Part shown: piece after piece, positions 8,840 to 17,549 of the stretch | How positions within the stretch are numbered: the first letter of the stretch is position 1 | Layout: every line of letters starts with the position of its first letter | Assembly (NCBI GenBank): GCA_038124645.1 | Contig: JAYPCI010000010.1 | Coordinates: forward strand, 1 to 37,376 | Length of the DNA stretch: 37,376 nucleotides | Source: JAYPCI01 sp038124645 | GTDB lineage: Bacteria > Pseudomonadota > Alphaproteobacteria > Pelagibacterales > Pelagibacteraceae | Reading direction: 5' to 3' | Notes under the pieces: generated by a model | What the model saw: the letters and a program-made list of their open reading frames with translations, nothing else | Told to the model about the DNA's origin: nothing | Databases searched by the model: none | Made by a program: the position numbers and the translations under genes

Positions 8840-10625
8840 ATATCGTACCCATAATTGTTCTGAATTAAATAAAGAAAATTTAGATAGTAATGTAATTATT
8901 TCTGGTTGGTTACATAGAAAAAGAGATCATGGAAATTTACTATTCATTGACGTAAGAGATCATTACGGGATCACTCAATGTGTAATTGAAAGCAACGATA
9001 AAAACTTTAAGATTTTGGAGAAATTAAAACCTGAGTCTGTTATTACCATTAAAGGCAAAGTTGTAAAAAGAGAAAAAGGAACTGAAAATTTAGATATTAA
9101 AACTGGTGAAGTAGAAATTAAAGTATCAGATGTTTTAGTTCTATCAGCGGCAAATGAATTACCACTTCCAGTTTTTGGTGAACAACAATATCCAGAAGAA
9201 GTAAGGTTAAAATACAGATTTTTAGATCTAAGAAGAGATAATCCTCACCAAAGAATAATCTTAAGATCAAAAGTAATTTCATTTTTAAGGCAAAGAATGA
9301 TTGAAAATAATTTTTTAGAATTTCAAACTCCTATACTTACCGCTTCAAGCCCGGAAGGAGCGAGAGATTTTTTAGTTCCAAGCAGATTACACCCAGGTAA
9401 ATTTTATGCTTTACCGCAAGCACCTCAGCAGTTTAAACAAATGGTCATGATTTCTGGATTTGATAGATATTTTCAAATTGCTCCATGTTTTAGAGATGAA
9501 GATGGTAGAGCGGACAGAAGTCCAGGGGAACACTACCAGCTTGATATGGAAATGGCATTTGTAGAACAAGAGGATATATTTAAAATTGTTGAACCTATTT
9601 TTTTTGATTTATTTAATAAATTTGGAAACAATAAGAAAGTATCTAAAGCTCCATTCAAAAGAATAACTTACAGTACAGCTATTACAAATTATGGAACAGA
9701 TAAACCAGATCTGCGAAACCCTTTATTGATTGAAGATTTAACAGAATTATTTAAGTCTGAAGAAATAAAACTAGATATTTTTAAAAAGATAATTAATGCA
9801 GGCGGGGTTGTTAAATCTATTAAAACAGAAAATACCAGTAAAAAACCCAGAAGTTTTTTTGATAATTTAAATAAATGGGCTTTAGATCAAGGAGCTAAGG
9901 GTTTGGCATATATAAATTTTGAGATGGAGAAGGGTCAGTTAGTTGGAAAAGGACCAATATCTAAATTTTTTTCAAAAAAATCTTTAGAAGAATTAGTTTT
10001 AAAAAGTTCTATTAAAGAAGGAGATACAATTTTTTTAATCAGTAATAACCTAGAAGAAGCTTACAAATTTTCAGGAATTTTAAGACAAAAATTGGGACAT
10101 GAATTAAATCTTATAGATTTATCCAAGTTTGAGTTTTGTTGGATTACAGATTTTCCAATGTTTCACTTTGATGAAGAGTTAAAAAAAATTGACTTTAGTC
10201 ATAATCCTTTTTCTATGCCGCAGACAAGTTATGAAGAATTTGACAAAACTGATCCATTAAAAATTAAAGCTTACCAATACGACTTAGTTTGCAATGGGTA
10301 TGAATTATCTTCAGGTGCAATAAGAAACCATTTGCCAGAATACATGTTTAAGATTTTTAATAAAGTAGGTTATACAAAAGATGAAGTAATTAAAAAATTT
10401 CCAGGAATGATCAAAGCCCTGTCCTATGGTGCTCCGCCTCACGGAGGCATGGCTCCTGGTATTGATCGTATAGTGATGTTGTTAGCTGAGGTAGATAACA
10501 TTAGAGAAATTACATTATTTCCAATGAATCAAAATGCTCAAGATTTGCTTATGGACGCGCCTTCAGTAGTTGATGAAAAACAACTAAAAGATTTATCTAT
10601 TAAATTAAACTTAAAGAAAAATTAG
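8832..10625 (+). CDS. aspS: Aspartyl-tRNA synthetase
   Basis: This class II synthetase charges tRNA-Asp. At 597 aa it is the long bacterial type, with an N-terminal OB fold for the anticodon (HNCSELNKENLDSNVIISGW), the catalytic core, and the bacterial GAD insertion (about residues 290-420). Motif 2 contains FRDEDGRADRSPGEHYQLD, which has the alphaproteobacterial RSPGE variant. Motif 3 is GGMAPGIDRIVML. Its start overlaps the Hda-like gene by 8 nt and its stop shares TTAG with the stop of the opposing gene. Alphaproteobacterial enzymes of this type may be non-discriminating (also charging tRNA-Asn, with GatCAB finishing the job). The window does not settle that. Confidence 0.97.
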   Translation: MNKYRTHNCSELNKENLDSNVIISGWLHRKRDHGNLLFIDVRDHYGITQCVIESNDKNFKILEKLKPESVITIKGKVVKREKGTENLDIKTGEVEIKVSDVLVLSAANELPLPVFGEQQYPEEVRLKYRFLDLRRDNPHQRIILRSKVISFLRQRMIENNFLEFQTPILTASSPEGARDFLVPSRLHPGKFYALPQAPQQFKQMVMISGFDRYFQIAPCFRDEDGRADRSPGEHYQLDMEMAFVEQEDIFKIVEPIFFDLFNKFGNNKKVSKAPFKRITYSTAITNYGTDKPDLRNPLLIEDLTELFKSEEIKLDIFKKIINAGGVVKSIKTENTSKKPRSFFDNLNKWALDQGAKGLAYINFEMEKGQLVGKGPISKFFSKKSLEELVLKSSIKEGDTIFLISNNLEEAYKFSGILRQKLGHELNLIDLSKFEFCWITDFPMFHFDEELKKIDFSHNPFSMPQTSYEEFDKTDPLKIKAYQYDLVCNGYELSSGAIRNHLPEYMFKIFNKVGYTKDEVIKKFPGMIKALSYGAPPHGGMAPGIDRIVMLLAEVDNIREITLFPMNQNAQDLLMDAPSVVDEKQLKDLSIKLNLKKN

Positions 10626-11461
10626 CTTTTAGATTTAATATTTAATCTTATATCACTTAAATCGACTAGCTTATCCTCAATATTGCTTCTCACAAATCCT
10701 TTAGACGTGATATTCTTCACAATGTTTATGAATCTGTTTTCTTGATCTTGACCAAGTTTTTCAGACTCAAAGTTTTTCAAATTCGAAATTGATGGGGTGT
10801 GCGCTAGTTCTTCTCTGCCAAGATAAGATATAGCCAATTCTCTAAATACATAATCCAAAATAGATGTAGCAGATAAAATTCTATCATTCCCAAATATCTT
10901 ACCGGACGGCTCAAATTTTGTATCAATGAAAGCATCTACATATTCTTCTAAAGGTACTCCATATTGAAGACCAAGTGAAATAGCGATTGCAAAGTTGTTC
11001 ATTAATGATTTAACTAATTCGCCTTCTTTATTAGTATCAATAAAAATTTCTCCTATTTTACCATCGTCATACTCACCTGTATGTAAATATAATTTATGTT
11101 CACCAATAGTAACTTTTTGAATATATCCTTTTCTCCTATCTGGCATTCTGAATCTTTTACTGCCTGTTTTTGTAATAGCTTTTTCCAATTTATCAGTACT
11201 TTGTGAAACTAATTGTTTGTTAAATTTTTCGTTTGATAATTCAGAGTCAGCAGTTTTCTTCAGTTTATTGGATGTTTGAACTTTATCACTATTTTTACCA
11301 CTATTTTGTTTTGTTTTTCTATTATTTAATTTAACGTCTATTACTTCTACCTTGCCATTATGGTTATCAATATCATTAAGTTCTTTGTCATTTAATTGGT
11401 CTAACTCATGCACTATTTTAAATGTACAAGTATAGTAAGATTCTATTGTATATTTTTTCAT
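10622..11461 (-). CDS. Free-standing protein related to the C-terminus of class II ribonucleotide reductase (NrdJ, TSCPD region)
   Basis: The protein is 279 aa. Residues from about 100 to 220 (RMPDRRKGYIQKVTIGEHKL, LHTGEYDDGKIGEIFID, MNNFAIAISLGLQYGVPLEEYV, DAFIDTKFEPSGKIFGND, SILDYVFRELAISYLGR) closely resemble the C-terminal part of alphaproteobacterial B12-dependent NrdJ. The reductase barrel is missing, and the N-terminus (MKKYTIESYYTCTFKIVHEL, then a Lys/Asn-rich linker) is not NrdJ-like to my eye. The frame extends to a TTG at 11491, but I chose the ATG at 11461. Pseudomonas has a split NrdJ (NrdJa/NrdJb), but no NrdJa lies nearby here. It may be an accessory or regulatory protein. The gene looks intact, not decayed. 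Confidence 0.6.
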   Translation of the reverse strand: MKKYTIESYYTCTFKIVHELDQLNDKELNDIDNHNGKVEVIDVKLNNRKTKQNSGKNSDKVQTSNKLKKTADSELSNEKFNKQLVSQSTDKLEKAITKTGSKRFRMPDRRKGYIQKVTIGEHKLYLHTGEYDDGKIGEIFIDTNKEGELVKSLMNNFAIAISLGLQYGVPLEEYVDAFIDTKFEPSGKIFGNDRILSATSILDYVFRELAISYLGREELAHTPSISNLKNFESEKLGQDQENRFINIVKNITSKGFVRSNIEDKLVDLSDIRLNIKSKS

Positions 11462-11558
11462 TTTTTTTTGGCGAAGCTTAGTGATATACAATCATTATTT
11501 AATTTTCTACTTAATATTACTACAAGTTTTAATTGTGTTAATTATTTAAAAAAAACAA

Positions 11559-11912
11559 ATGATGGGTTTTAAACAAATATTTACTTGGTGGCACAATCAA
11601 ACTATTGGCACTTTTTTAAAAACAATTTTTTTTGGAAAATATGTAGGAAAAGATATTTATGGTAATAGATACTATACAAGAAAAAAAACTAAAGAAAGAT
11701 GGGTCATTTACAAGGGAAATATAGAATCAACAAAAATACCTAATGATTGGTATCTTTGGATACACCACACAGTTGATAATTTACCCTCTGATAATACTGA
11801 TAAAGATAAATTTTTTTGGGAAAAACCTCATTTAGAGAATCAAACTGGAAAAAAAACTCATAAAACAAAATTAAAAAAAGATATCAAGAAAAAGTATGAG
11901 TCGTGGAAATAA
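11559..11912 (+). CDS. Complex I accessory subunit, NDUFA12/B17.2 family
   Basis: This 117-aa protein belongs to the NADH:ubiquinone oxidoreductase 17.2-kDa subunit family, found in alphaproteobacteria and mitochondria as an accessory subunit on the matrix or cytoplasmic side of complex I. The family features are the FFGKYVGKDIYGNRYYT segment, ERWVIYKG, and the WYLWIHHTVDNLP motif. The C-terminus is a Lys-rich tail. The start may be 11559 or the next codon at 11562 (Met-Met). It overlaps the DUF2155 gene by 17 nt, and this pairing is common in alphaproteobacteria. The core nuo genes are elsewhere. Confidence 0.9.
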   Translation: MMGFKQIFTWWHNQTIGTFLKTIFFGKYVGKDIYGNRYYTRKKTKERWVIYKGNIESTKIPNDWYLWIHHTVDNLPSDNTDKDKFFWEKPHLENQTGKKTHKTKLKKDIKKKYESWK

Positions 11913-12390
11913 AATTTTTTTAATTTTACTCTTGTTTTTGTTTAGTCTGCAAGCACAAGCTGAGGAACGAGGTATTAATTTAAATGAAATTCAGCCAAGT
12001 TTTGATCTCGATGACCAACCAAGTGAGGAAAAATCTAATGACAGCAATTTCAAATTCCAAGCGTCAAAAAAACAAGATATGTCTTCTTCAGAAAGCTTTA
12101 GTAAAATCAATCTAGTAATTTTGGATAAAATTACCTCAAAACAAGAAAACTTTTCAATCAAACCTAATGACAACACAAAATTCAATACTTTAGAAATCGT
12201 CGCTCTAAACTGCAGATCTGTTAACTATTCTGATAAATTAGAATATATGGCAAATTTACAAATTAAAGATATTTCTAAACAAACTGATGATAAAGTTTTT
12301 ATATATAATGGTTGGTTAATCTCTAATGTTAGGTCTAATTATACAATAGAGCATTCCCTATACGATATCTGGCTAAAAAACTGTATTTAA
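11896..12390 (+). CDS. Exported DUF2155 protein
   Basis: The 164-aa protein starts with a clear signal peptide (KIFLILLLFLFSLQAQA, probable cleavage after AQA). An Asp/Ser/Lys-rich linker follows, then a C-terminal DUF2155 domain (about 95-164: LEIVALNCRSVNYSD, FIYNGWLISNVRS, EHSLYDIWLKNC) with two Cys that could pair. DUF2155 has no established biochemical role. It recurs next to the NDUFA12 gene in alphaproteobacteria, and here the genes overlap by 17 nt. That suggests co-expression, but its periplasmic location makes direct complex I membership uncertain. Its stop codon shares TTAA with the accC stop. Confidence 0.8.
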   Translation: MSRGNKIFLILLLFLFSLQAQAEERGINLNEIQPSFDLDDQPSEEKSNDSNFKFQASKKQDMSSSESFSKINLVILDKITSKQENFSIKPNDNTKFNTLEIVALNCRSVNYSDKLEYMANLQIKDISKQTDDKVFIYNGWLISNVRSNYTIEHSLYDIWLKNCI

Positions 12391-13727
12391 GAATAAAAAT
12401 TTTCTTTAGATAGCCAATTTGTGTCAAAATCAGAATTAATAAATTTCTTGTGATTTAGAATTCTCTTATGCAAATCAGCTGTTGTAGTTATTCCCTCAAG
12501 CACTAATTCATTTAAGGATCTATTCATCCTTTGAATAGCCTCTAATCTATTTCTTCCATGGCATATTATTTTACAAATTAAGCTGTCATAATAAGGAGTT
12601 ATTTTACATCCTTGAAAAACTGCGCCATCAACTCTTGTTCTAAAGCCTGATGGTAAATGACATACCCTAATTGTTCCTGGGCTAGGTTGAAAATTCAATT
12701 CAGGATTTTCAGCATTAATTCTACATTCAATTGCATGCCCTCTAGGACTTATGTCATTTTGCTCTAAGGCTGTATCACCAGAGTATGCAATCCACATTTG
12801 TTCTTTTACTATATCTATTCCTGTAACAACCTCAGTAACAGGATGTTCAACCTGCACACGGGTATTCATTTCTAAAAAATAAAATTTACCACCTTCATAT
12901 ATAAATTCTACAGTTCCTGCTCCTTCATAACCAATTTGTTCTACCATTTTTACGGTTTTGTTGAGAAGATCGGATCTAATTTTTTCATCTAAAATAGGAG
13001 AAGGAGTTTCTTCAATTAATTTTTGATGTCTTCTTTGTACTGAACAATCTCTTTCATGTAAATGCACTGTCCTATTTTTTCCAGACATAACTTGAACCTC
13101 TATATGTCTAGGATTCATAAAATATTTTTCAATATAAACTTCATCATTTCCAAAATATTTTTTAGCTTCACTTTTTGCTGTTAAAAACATTTTTTCTAAA
13201 TCTTCTTTTTGTGTAACAATTTTCATTCCTTTACCACCCCCGCCACCAGAAGCTTTGATAAGGACCGGGTATCCAATATCAGAGCATATTTTTTTTGCGT
13301 GATTAAAATCTTTTACGCCTCCATCAGACCCTTCGATTATTGGAAGTCCAAATTTTTTAGCTGTTTTTTTTGCCTCAATTTTATCACCCATTTTTTTAAT
13401 GATGTCTGCGCTGGGTCCAATAAATTTTATACCATGCTTTTGGACTACTTCAGCAAAACTTGCATTTTCTGAGAGGAAACCGTAACCGGGATGAACAGCT
13501 TCCGCACCAGTTAAATCTACTGCAGATATAATTGAGGAAAAATTTAAATAACTATTTTGAGGTTGGTGCGATCCAATACAAACGCTTTCATCTGCTAATC
13601 TCACATGCATTGAGTCAGAATCAACATCTGAATGCACTGCAACGGTAGAGATTCCCCATTCTTTGCAAGCTCTAATAATTCTAACTGCTATTTCACCTCT
13701 ATTAGCAATTAGAACTTTTTTAAACAT
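12387..13727 (-). CDS. accC: Acetyl-CoA carboxylase, biotin carboxylase subunit
   Basis: AccC carboxylates biotin on AccB with ATP and bicarbonate, the first half of malonyl-CoA formation for fatty-acid synthesis. It is 446 aa, standard length. The N-terminal Rossmann-like domain begins FKKVLIANRGEIAVRII. The ATP-grasp domain has the Gly-rich loop KASGGGGGKGMKIV, and the core signature is EMNTRVQVEHPVTE. It lies 4 nt downstream of accB, which follows aroQ, giving an aroQ-accB-accC operon as in many proteobacteria. The carboxyltransferase genes accA and accD are not in the window. Confidence 0.97.
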   Translation of the reverse strand: MFKKVLIANRGEIAVRIIRACKEWGISTVAVHSDVDSDSMHVRLADESVCIGSHQPQNSYLNFSSIISAVDLTGAEAVHPGYGFLSENASFAEVVQKHGIKFIGPSADIIKKMGDKIEAKKTAKKFGLPIIEGSDGGVKDFNHAKKICSDIGYPVLIKASGGGGGKGMKIVTQKEDLEKMFLTAKSEAKKYFGNDEVYIEKYFMNPRHIEVQVMSGKNRTVHLHERDCSVQRRHQKLIEETPSPILDEKIRSDLLNKTVKMVEQIGYEGAGTVEFIYEGGKFYFLEMNTRVQVEHPVTEVVTGIDIVKEQMWIAYSGDTALEQNDISPRGHAIECRINAENPELNFQPSPGTIRVCHLPSGFRTRVDGAVFQGCKITPYYDSLICKIICHGRNRLEAIQRMNRSLNELVLEGITTTADLHKRILNHKKFINSDFDTNWLSKENFYS

Positions 13728-13731
13728 TAAT

Positions 13732-14157
13732 TTATTTCAAAATAACTAGACTTTGTCCAAATTCTACAGGTTGGCCATCGTTAACTAATATTTTAACAAC
13801 CTCACCATCTTGAGTCGATGGGATATGGTTCATAGTTTTCATTGCTTCAACTATCATAATTGTCTGACCTTTTTTTATTTTATCACCAACATTAATAAAT
13901 TTTTTTGCTCCAGGTTCGGGCGCAAGGTAGGCAGTTCCAATTATTGGAGATTTAATTCTTATTCCATCATCAGGCTCACTCAAAACTGTTTTAGTTCCAA
14001 CTTTTGTAGCGCCAGAAACAACAGTTGATCCTGAATGAATTTCTTTGGCTTTTGATACTTTGATTCTTATTGATCCATCTTGGTAGTCTAAACTTGTAAG
14101 ATTAAATTCATCAAGGTAGTCAGTAAGTTGTTTAATTAAATTTTTTTCGATTTTCAT
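13732..14157 (-). CDS. accB: Biotin carboxyl carrier protein of acetyl-CoA carboxylase
   Basis: AccB carries the biotin that shuttles CO2 between AccC and AccAD. The protein is 141 aa. Residues 1-35 form the conserved N-terminal helix and strand, a Ser/Thr/Val-rich linker follows, and the biotinyl domain occupies about 65-141. The biotinylation motif is EAMKTMN with K107. The characteristic thumb region (APEPGAKKFINVGD) precedes it. The gene overlaps the aroQ stop by 4 nt (14154-14157) and precedes accC by 4 nt. Confidence 0.97.
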   Translation of the reverse strand: MKIEKNLIKQLTDYLDEFNLTSLDYQDGSIRIKVSKAKEIHSGSTVVSGATKVGTKTVLSEPDDGIRIKSPIIGTAYLAPEPGAKKFINVGDKIKKGQTIMIVEAMKTMNHIPSTQDGEVVKILVNDGQPVEFGQSLVILK

Positions 14158-14597
14158 TTTTTTTGTATTATATTTTTCATTGATTGAATAGCAAGCAAAT
14201 ATACTTCACTTCCTAAACCGCAGATTATTGCATCAGCAACGTAACTTATTAAAGATTTATGTCTAAATTCTTCTCGGCGATAAATATTGCTCATATGTAC
14301 TTCAATTATGGGAATTTTTAATATTTTAAGAGCATCATGTATTCCTACTGATGTATGTGTGTAGGCACCAGCATTGATAATTATGCCGTTATGAGAATTC
14401 CTAATTCCTTGAATATGGTTTATAATTTCACCTTCAACGTTTGACTGAAAAAAATCAATATCAATATTAATTTTTTTTGAAAGATCTTGGCATCTTTTTT
14501 CAATATCAATTATTTTTTCTGATCCATATACACTTTTTTCCCTTTCACCTAAAAGATTTAAATTTGGACCATTGATTATAGATATTTTTTGTTTCAT
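14154..14597 (-). CDS. aroQ: 3-dehydroquinate dehydratase, type II
   Basis: This enzyme dehydrates 3-dehydroquinate to 3-dehydroshikimate in the shikimate pathway. It is 147 aa and forms the small dodecameric class II enzyme. Motifs in order are NGPNLNLLGERE, with catalytic Y24 just after, QSNVEGE (51-57), NAGAYTHTS, and EVHMSNIYRREEFRHKS with H101. It is the first gene of aroQ-accB-accC, an arrangement common in proteobacteria. It is divergent from thiS with 27 bp between the starts. Confidence 0.97.
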   Translation of the reverse strand: MKQKISIINGPNLNLLGEREKSVYGSEKIIDIEKRCQDLSKKINIDIDFFQSNVEGEIINHIQGIRNSHNGIIINAGAYTHTSVGIHDALKILKIPIIEVHMSNIYRREEFRHKSLISYVADAIICGLGSEVYLLAIQSMKNIIQKK

Positions 14598-14624
14598 AAT
14601 AGATAAAGATATTTACCTTAAATT

Positions 14625-14828
14625 ATGGCAAAAATAAAATTAAATGGAAAAAACATTTCAATTTTAAAGGATACCTCTTTGTTATCATTGCTTGAAAAGT
14701 ATAAAATCGATAAAAAAAAGATCGCAATAGAACTTAATGGTAAAATTGTTCAAAAAAACCGATTTCAGAAAACTTATTTAAAAAATCTGGATAGGGTGGA
14801 ATTAGTTCATTTTATTGGGGGCGGTTAA
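14625..14828 (+). CDS. thiS: Sulfur carrier protein ThiS
   Basis: ThiS is a 67-aa ubiquitin-fold protein whose C-terminal Gly-Gly is adenylated and converted to a thiocarboxylate, the sulfur donor for the thiazole ring of thiamine. The sequence ends VHFIGGG, and the early IKLNGKNISI strand and the central IAIELNGKIV match the family. The thiG start follows 2 nt after its stop, and the two work as a pair. No thiF, thiC or thiE lies alongside. SAR11 bacteria are known to lack ThiC and to need a pyrimidine precursor from outside, so a thiazole-only branch here fits that biology. Confidence 0.9.
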   Translation: MAKIKLNGKNISILKDTSLLSLLEKYKIDKKKIAIELNGKIVQKNRFQKTYLKNLDRVELVHFIGGG

Positions 14829-14830
14829 AA

Positions 14831-15601
14831 ATGTCAGATGAATTAATAATTTCAAAAAAAAAATATAAATCAAGATTAATTATTGGTACAGGAAAATATA
14901 AAAATTTTACAGAAACAGCTAAAGCAATAAAAGCATCTGGCGCGGATATCGTTACAGTTGCGGTAAGAAGAGTTAATATAACTAACAAAAAAAAAGAAAT
15001 GTTGACTGATTATATTGATACAAAAAAAATAAATTTGCTTCCTAATACTGCTGGATGTTTCAATTCAGATGAAGCATTGAGAACATTAAGATTAGCTAGA
15101 GAAATGGGAGGGTGGAGATTAGTTAAGTTAGAGGTATTAGGTGACAAAAAAACTTTGTACCCAAATATGGTTGAAACATTAAAAGCAACAAAAGTTTTAG
15201 TCAAGGAGGGTTTTAAAGTAATGGTTTACTGCACTGACGATTTGATAATGACTAAACAGTTAGAAGATTTAGGTGCTTCAGCAGTTATGCCACTAGCTTC
15301 CCCAATTGGTTCTGGACAGGGCATATTAAACAAAATTAATTTATCGATAATAATAGAACAAGCAAAAGTTCCTGTAATTGTTGACGCAGGGATTGGGACA
15401 CCATCTGATGCATGCATAGCAATGGAATTAGGTTGCGACGGGGTACTTGTTAATAGTGCAATAGCATATGCAAAAAATCCAATTTTAATGTCTTCAGCAT
15501 TTAAAGACTCAGTTGTAGCTGGCAGAAAAGCTTTTCTTTCCAAAAGAATGAAAAAAAATTTTTTTGGAATTGCTAGTTCTCCACGAGAAGGAATTATTTA
15601 G
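14831..15601 (+). CDS. thiG: Thiazole synthase ThiG
   Basis: ThiG condenses deoxyxylulose 5-phosphate, dehydroglycine and ThiS-thiocarboxylate into the thiamine thiazole phosphate. At 256 aa it is a full TIM barrel. Key features are IIGTGKYKN at the first strand, LLPNTAGC, the Schiff-base lysine K99 in VKLEVLGD, PLASPIGSGQGI, and the phosphate-binding VPVIVDAGIGTPSDA plus DGVLVNSAIA. Its last 8 nt overlap the end of the opposing rne gene. Confidence 0.97.
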   Translation: MSDELIISKKKYKSRLIIGTGKYKNFTETAKAIKASGADIVTVAVRRVNITNKKKEMLTDYIDTKKINLLPNTAGCFNSDEALRTLRLAREMGGWRLVKLEVLGDKKTLYPNMVETLKATKVLVKEGFKVMVYCTDDLIMTKQLEDLGASAVMPLASPIGSGQGILNKINLSIIIEQAKVPVIVDAGIGTPSDACIAMELGCDGVLVNSAIAYAKNPILMSSAFKDSVVAGRKAFLSKRMKKNFFGIASSPREGII

Positions 15602-17450
15602 TCTTTTTTCTTCTTTTCCAAAGAGTTCTAATTATTGATTTTTTTTTTGTCTTCTTTGGTTTATTTTGCTTACTAACACTTTCAAATTTTTTCTTATTAT
15701 TTTTTAAATAAGTCAAATCTTTGTTTTTAGAATATTCAGTTAAAATATTTTCATTTACTTTTATTCTTTTATTTTTTTTATCATGTAATCCAATACTATA
15801 CTCTGGTATTCCAAGACCTAATTCAGATTTTAAAATAATTTTAATTTTATTCTTTTTTTCAATAAAATTGATTTGTTTTATATACTCAGACTCTAATTTT
15901 TGTTTGACCTTCAGAGGAATATCTGCAGATATCAAACTTACTTTATTTTCTAAAGATAGAATTTGAATTTTTTTTAAAATTTTTAATGAGAAAGAATCTG
16001 TAGATAAAACAGTTTCCCATTGAATTGATCCCTCTCGTAATCTTTGTCTAGTCATTTCTAGAAGACCAAAATTACTAATCCTTCCAACTTGAATTCTTGC
16101 CCTGTCTTTTCTGAGACTCTCTTTTAACTTCCTTTCAACAACCTTTCTGTTATGAAAGTTAAGCATATCAATAAAATCGATTACAACTAAACCTGACAAA
16201 TCTCTCAATTTTATTTGCCGAGCAATTTCTTCAGCTGCTTCTATATTTGTATTTAAAGCAGTTTTTTCTATGTTAGTTTGTTTTATTGATTGACCAGAGT
16301 TTATATCTATTGCCACTAAAGCTTCAGTAGGATTGATTATGAGATACCCCCCTGACTTTAATTTAACTCTAGACTCAAAAATTGAAAGAAGTTCTTGTTC
16401 AATTCCTTTTTCAAGAAATAAAGGAGATTTGCCTCTGTGTTTTTTAACAAATTTAGAACATTTAGGTATTAATTCTTTTACGAATTGTTTTGTTTTTTGG
16501 TAACCGTCATTACCATCAACATAAATATATTTTGATTCTGAGTCATAGATATCTCTTATCGATCTTTTAATTATATCACTTTCTTCATATATAATTGATG
16601 GTGCGTTTGAACTTAAGGTTTTATTGGTAATATCTTTCCAACTATTAATCAAATTTTCAAGATCATTTTGAATTTCATTTTTTGATTTGTTAGCGCCAGC
16701 AGTTCTAACTATCATACCCATTGAACTAGGTATATCTATTTCATTTAAGATTTTCTTAATATTATTTCTATCATTAAAATTAAATATTTTTCTTGAAATC
16801 CCACCTCCTTTGGCAGTGTTTGGCATTAAAACTATATATTTTCCTGCTAGTGATATAAATGTAGTTAAAGCAGAACCTTTTTGACCTCTTTCTTCTTTCA
16901 GAACTTGAACTAAAATAATTTGTCCTGGCTTTATAACTTCTTGAATTCTATATTTTTTTAATCCATAACTTTTTTTTAACTCTTCTCTAATATCTTTTTT
17001 ATCTTCAATATTTGAGATTTCTTTAGAAGAATTATCTTTTATTTGTTCACTATTATTTTCACTATTTTCACTAAGGTTTTCTTGAACCAGAGGGTTTTCA
17101 TCATTGCTATCATCTTTTGTATTAGAAAAATCATCTTGATTATTGTTTTTTAAATCTTCTCTTATTTTTTTTTCTGTCTCTTGTAATTTTTCTTTATCCT
17201 CACTAGGAATTTGATAATAGTCTGACTGAATATCATTAAATGCTAAAAAGCCGTGTTTAATTCTTCCGTAATTTATGAAAGCGGCTTGCAGGGAAGGTTC
17301 TACTCTGCTTACAATTCCAAGATAAATATTACCTTTTAAATTTAGCTTGTTTTTGTTTTCATACTCATACTCCTCAATTTGCTTTTCAGATTTGAGTACA
17401 ACTCTAACTTCATCTGGACTAGATGCATCAATATATAAATTTTTATCCAT
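15594..17450 (-). CDS. rne: Ribonuclease E/G family endoribonuclease lacking the zinc-link cysteines
   Basis: RNase E/G cuts single-stranded AU-rich RNA and drives mRNA decay and rRNA/tRNA processing. The protein is 618 aa. It starts with an S1 domain (about 35-75 and 165-205) split by an acidic Asp/Glu/Asn/Ser-rich insert (about 85-155), as in alphaproteobacterial RNase E. The 5'-sensor and DNase I-like catalytic domains follow, with metal ligands D382 (VAIDINSG) and D425 (VVIDFIDM), matching E. coli D303 and D346. The CPxCxG zinc-link expected near residue 485 is absent and is replaced by REGSIQWETVLSTDSF. The C-terminus is a short basic tail (KKTKKKSIIRTLWKRRKK), not a long degradosome scaffold. 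An AAAGGA precedes the ATG at 17450. Confidence 0.93.
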   Translation of the reverse strand: MDKNLYIDASSPDEVRVVLKSEKQIEEYEYENKNKLNLKGNIYLGIVSRVEPSLQAAFINYGRIKHGFLAFNDIQSDYYQIPSEDKEKLQETEKKIREDLKNNNQDDFSNTKDDSNDENPLVQENLSENSENNSEQIKDNSSKEISNIEDKKDIREELKKSYGLKKYRIQEVIKPGQIILVQVLKEERGQKGSALTTFISLAGKYIVLMPNTAKGGGISRKIFNFNDRNNIKKILNEIDIPSSMGMIVRTAGANKSKNEIQNDLENLINSWKDITNKTLSSNAPSIIYEESDIIKRSIRDIYDSESKYIYVDGNDGYQKTKQFVKELIPKCSKFVKKHRGKSPLFLEKGIEQELLSIFESRVKLKSGGYLIINPTEALVAIDINSGQSIKQTNIEKTALNTNIEAAEEIARQIKLRDLSGLVVIDFIDMLNFHNRKVVERKLKESLRKDRARIQVGRISNFGLLEMTRQRLREGSIQWETVLSTDSFSLKILKKIQILSLENKVSLISADIPLKVKQKLESEYIKQINFIEKKNKIKIILKSELGLGIPEYSIGLHDKKNKRIKVNENILTEYSKNKDLTYLKNNKKKFESVSKQNKPKKTKKKSIIRTLWKRRKKTK

Positions 17451-17513
17451 TTTTTTAAAATTCCTTTAATAAGATTATGTAAATTATTTGAATTCATTGG
17501 TTTATTTCAGATT

Positions 17514-17519
17514 ATTATA
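17514..17519 (-). promoter_or_regulatory. Probable -10 box of rne
   Basis: A perfect TATAAT on the minus strand lies about 63 nt upstream of the rne start, predicting a leader of about 57 nt. The best -35-like hexamers at 16-18 nt are poor, so support is modest. Confidence 0.35.
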
Positions 17520-17549
17520 CATTTTTTTATCGTTTAATTAAATGCTTAT

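Noticed and set aside
11462..11491. Upstream TTG start for the NrdJ-like protein
   Set aside because: TTG gives a 10-residue extension unlike the following sequence; the ATG at 11461 is the simpler start.
13209..13472. 87-codon plus-strand open frame inside accC
   Set aside because: It lies fully within the strongly conserved biotin carboxylase coding sequence on the other strand and has no recognisable domain.
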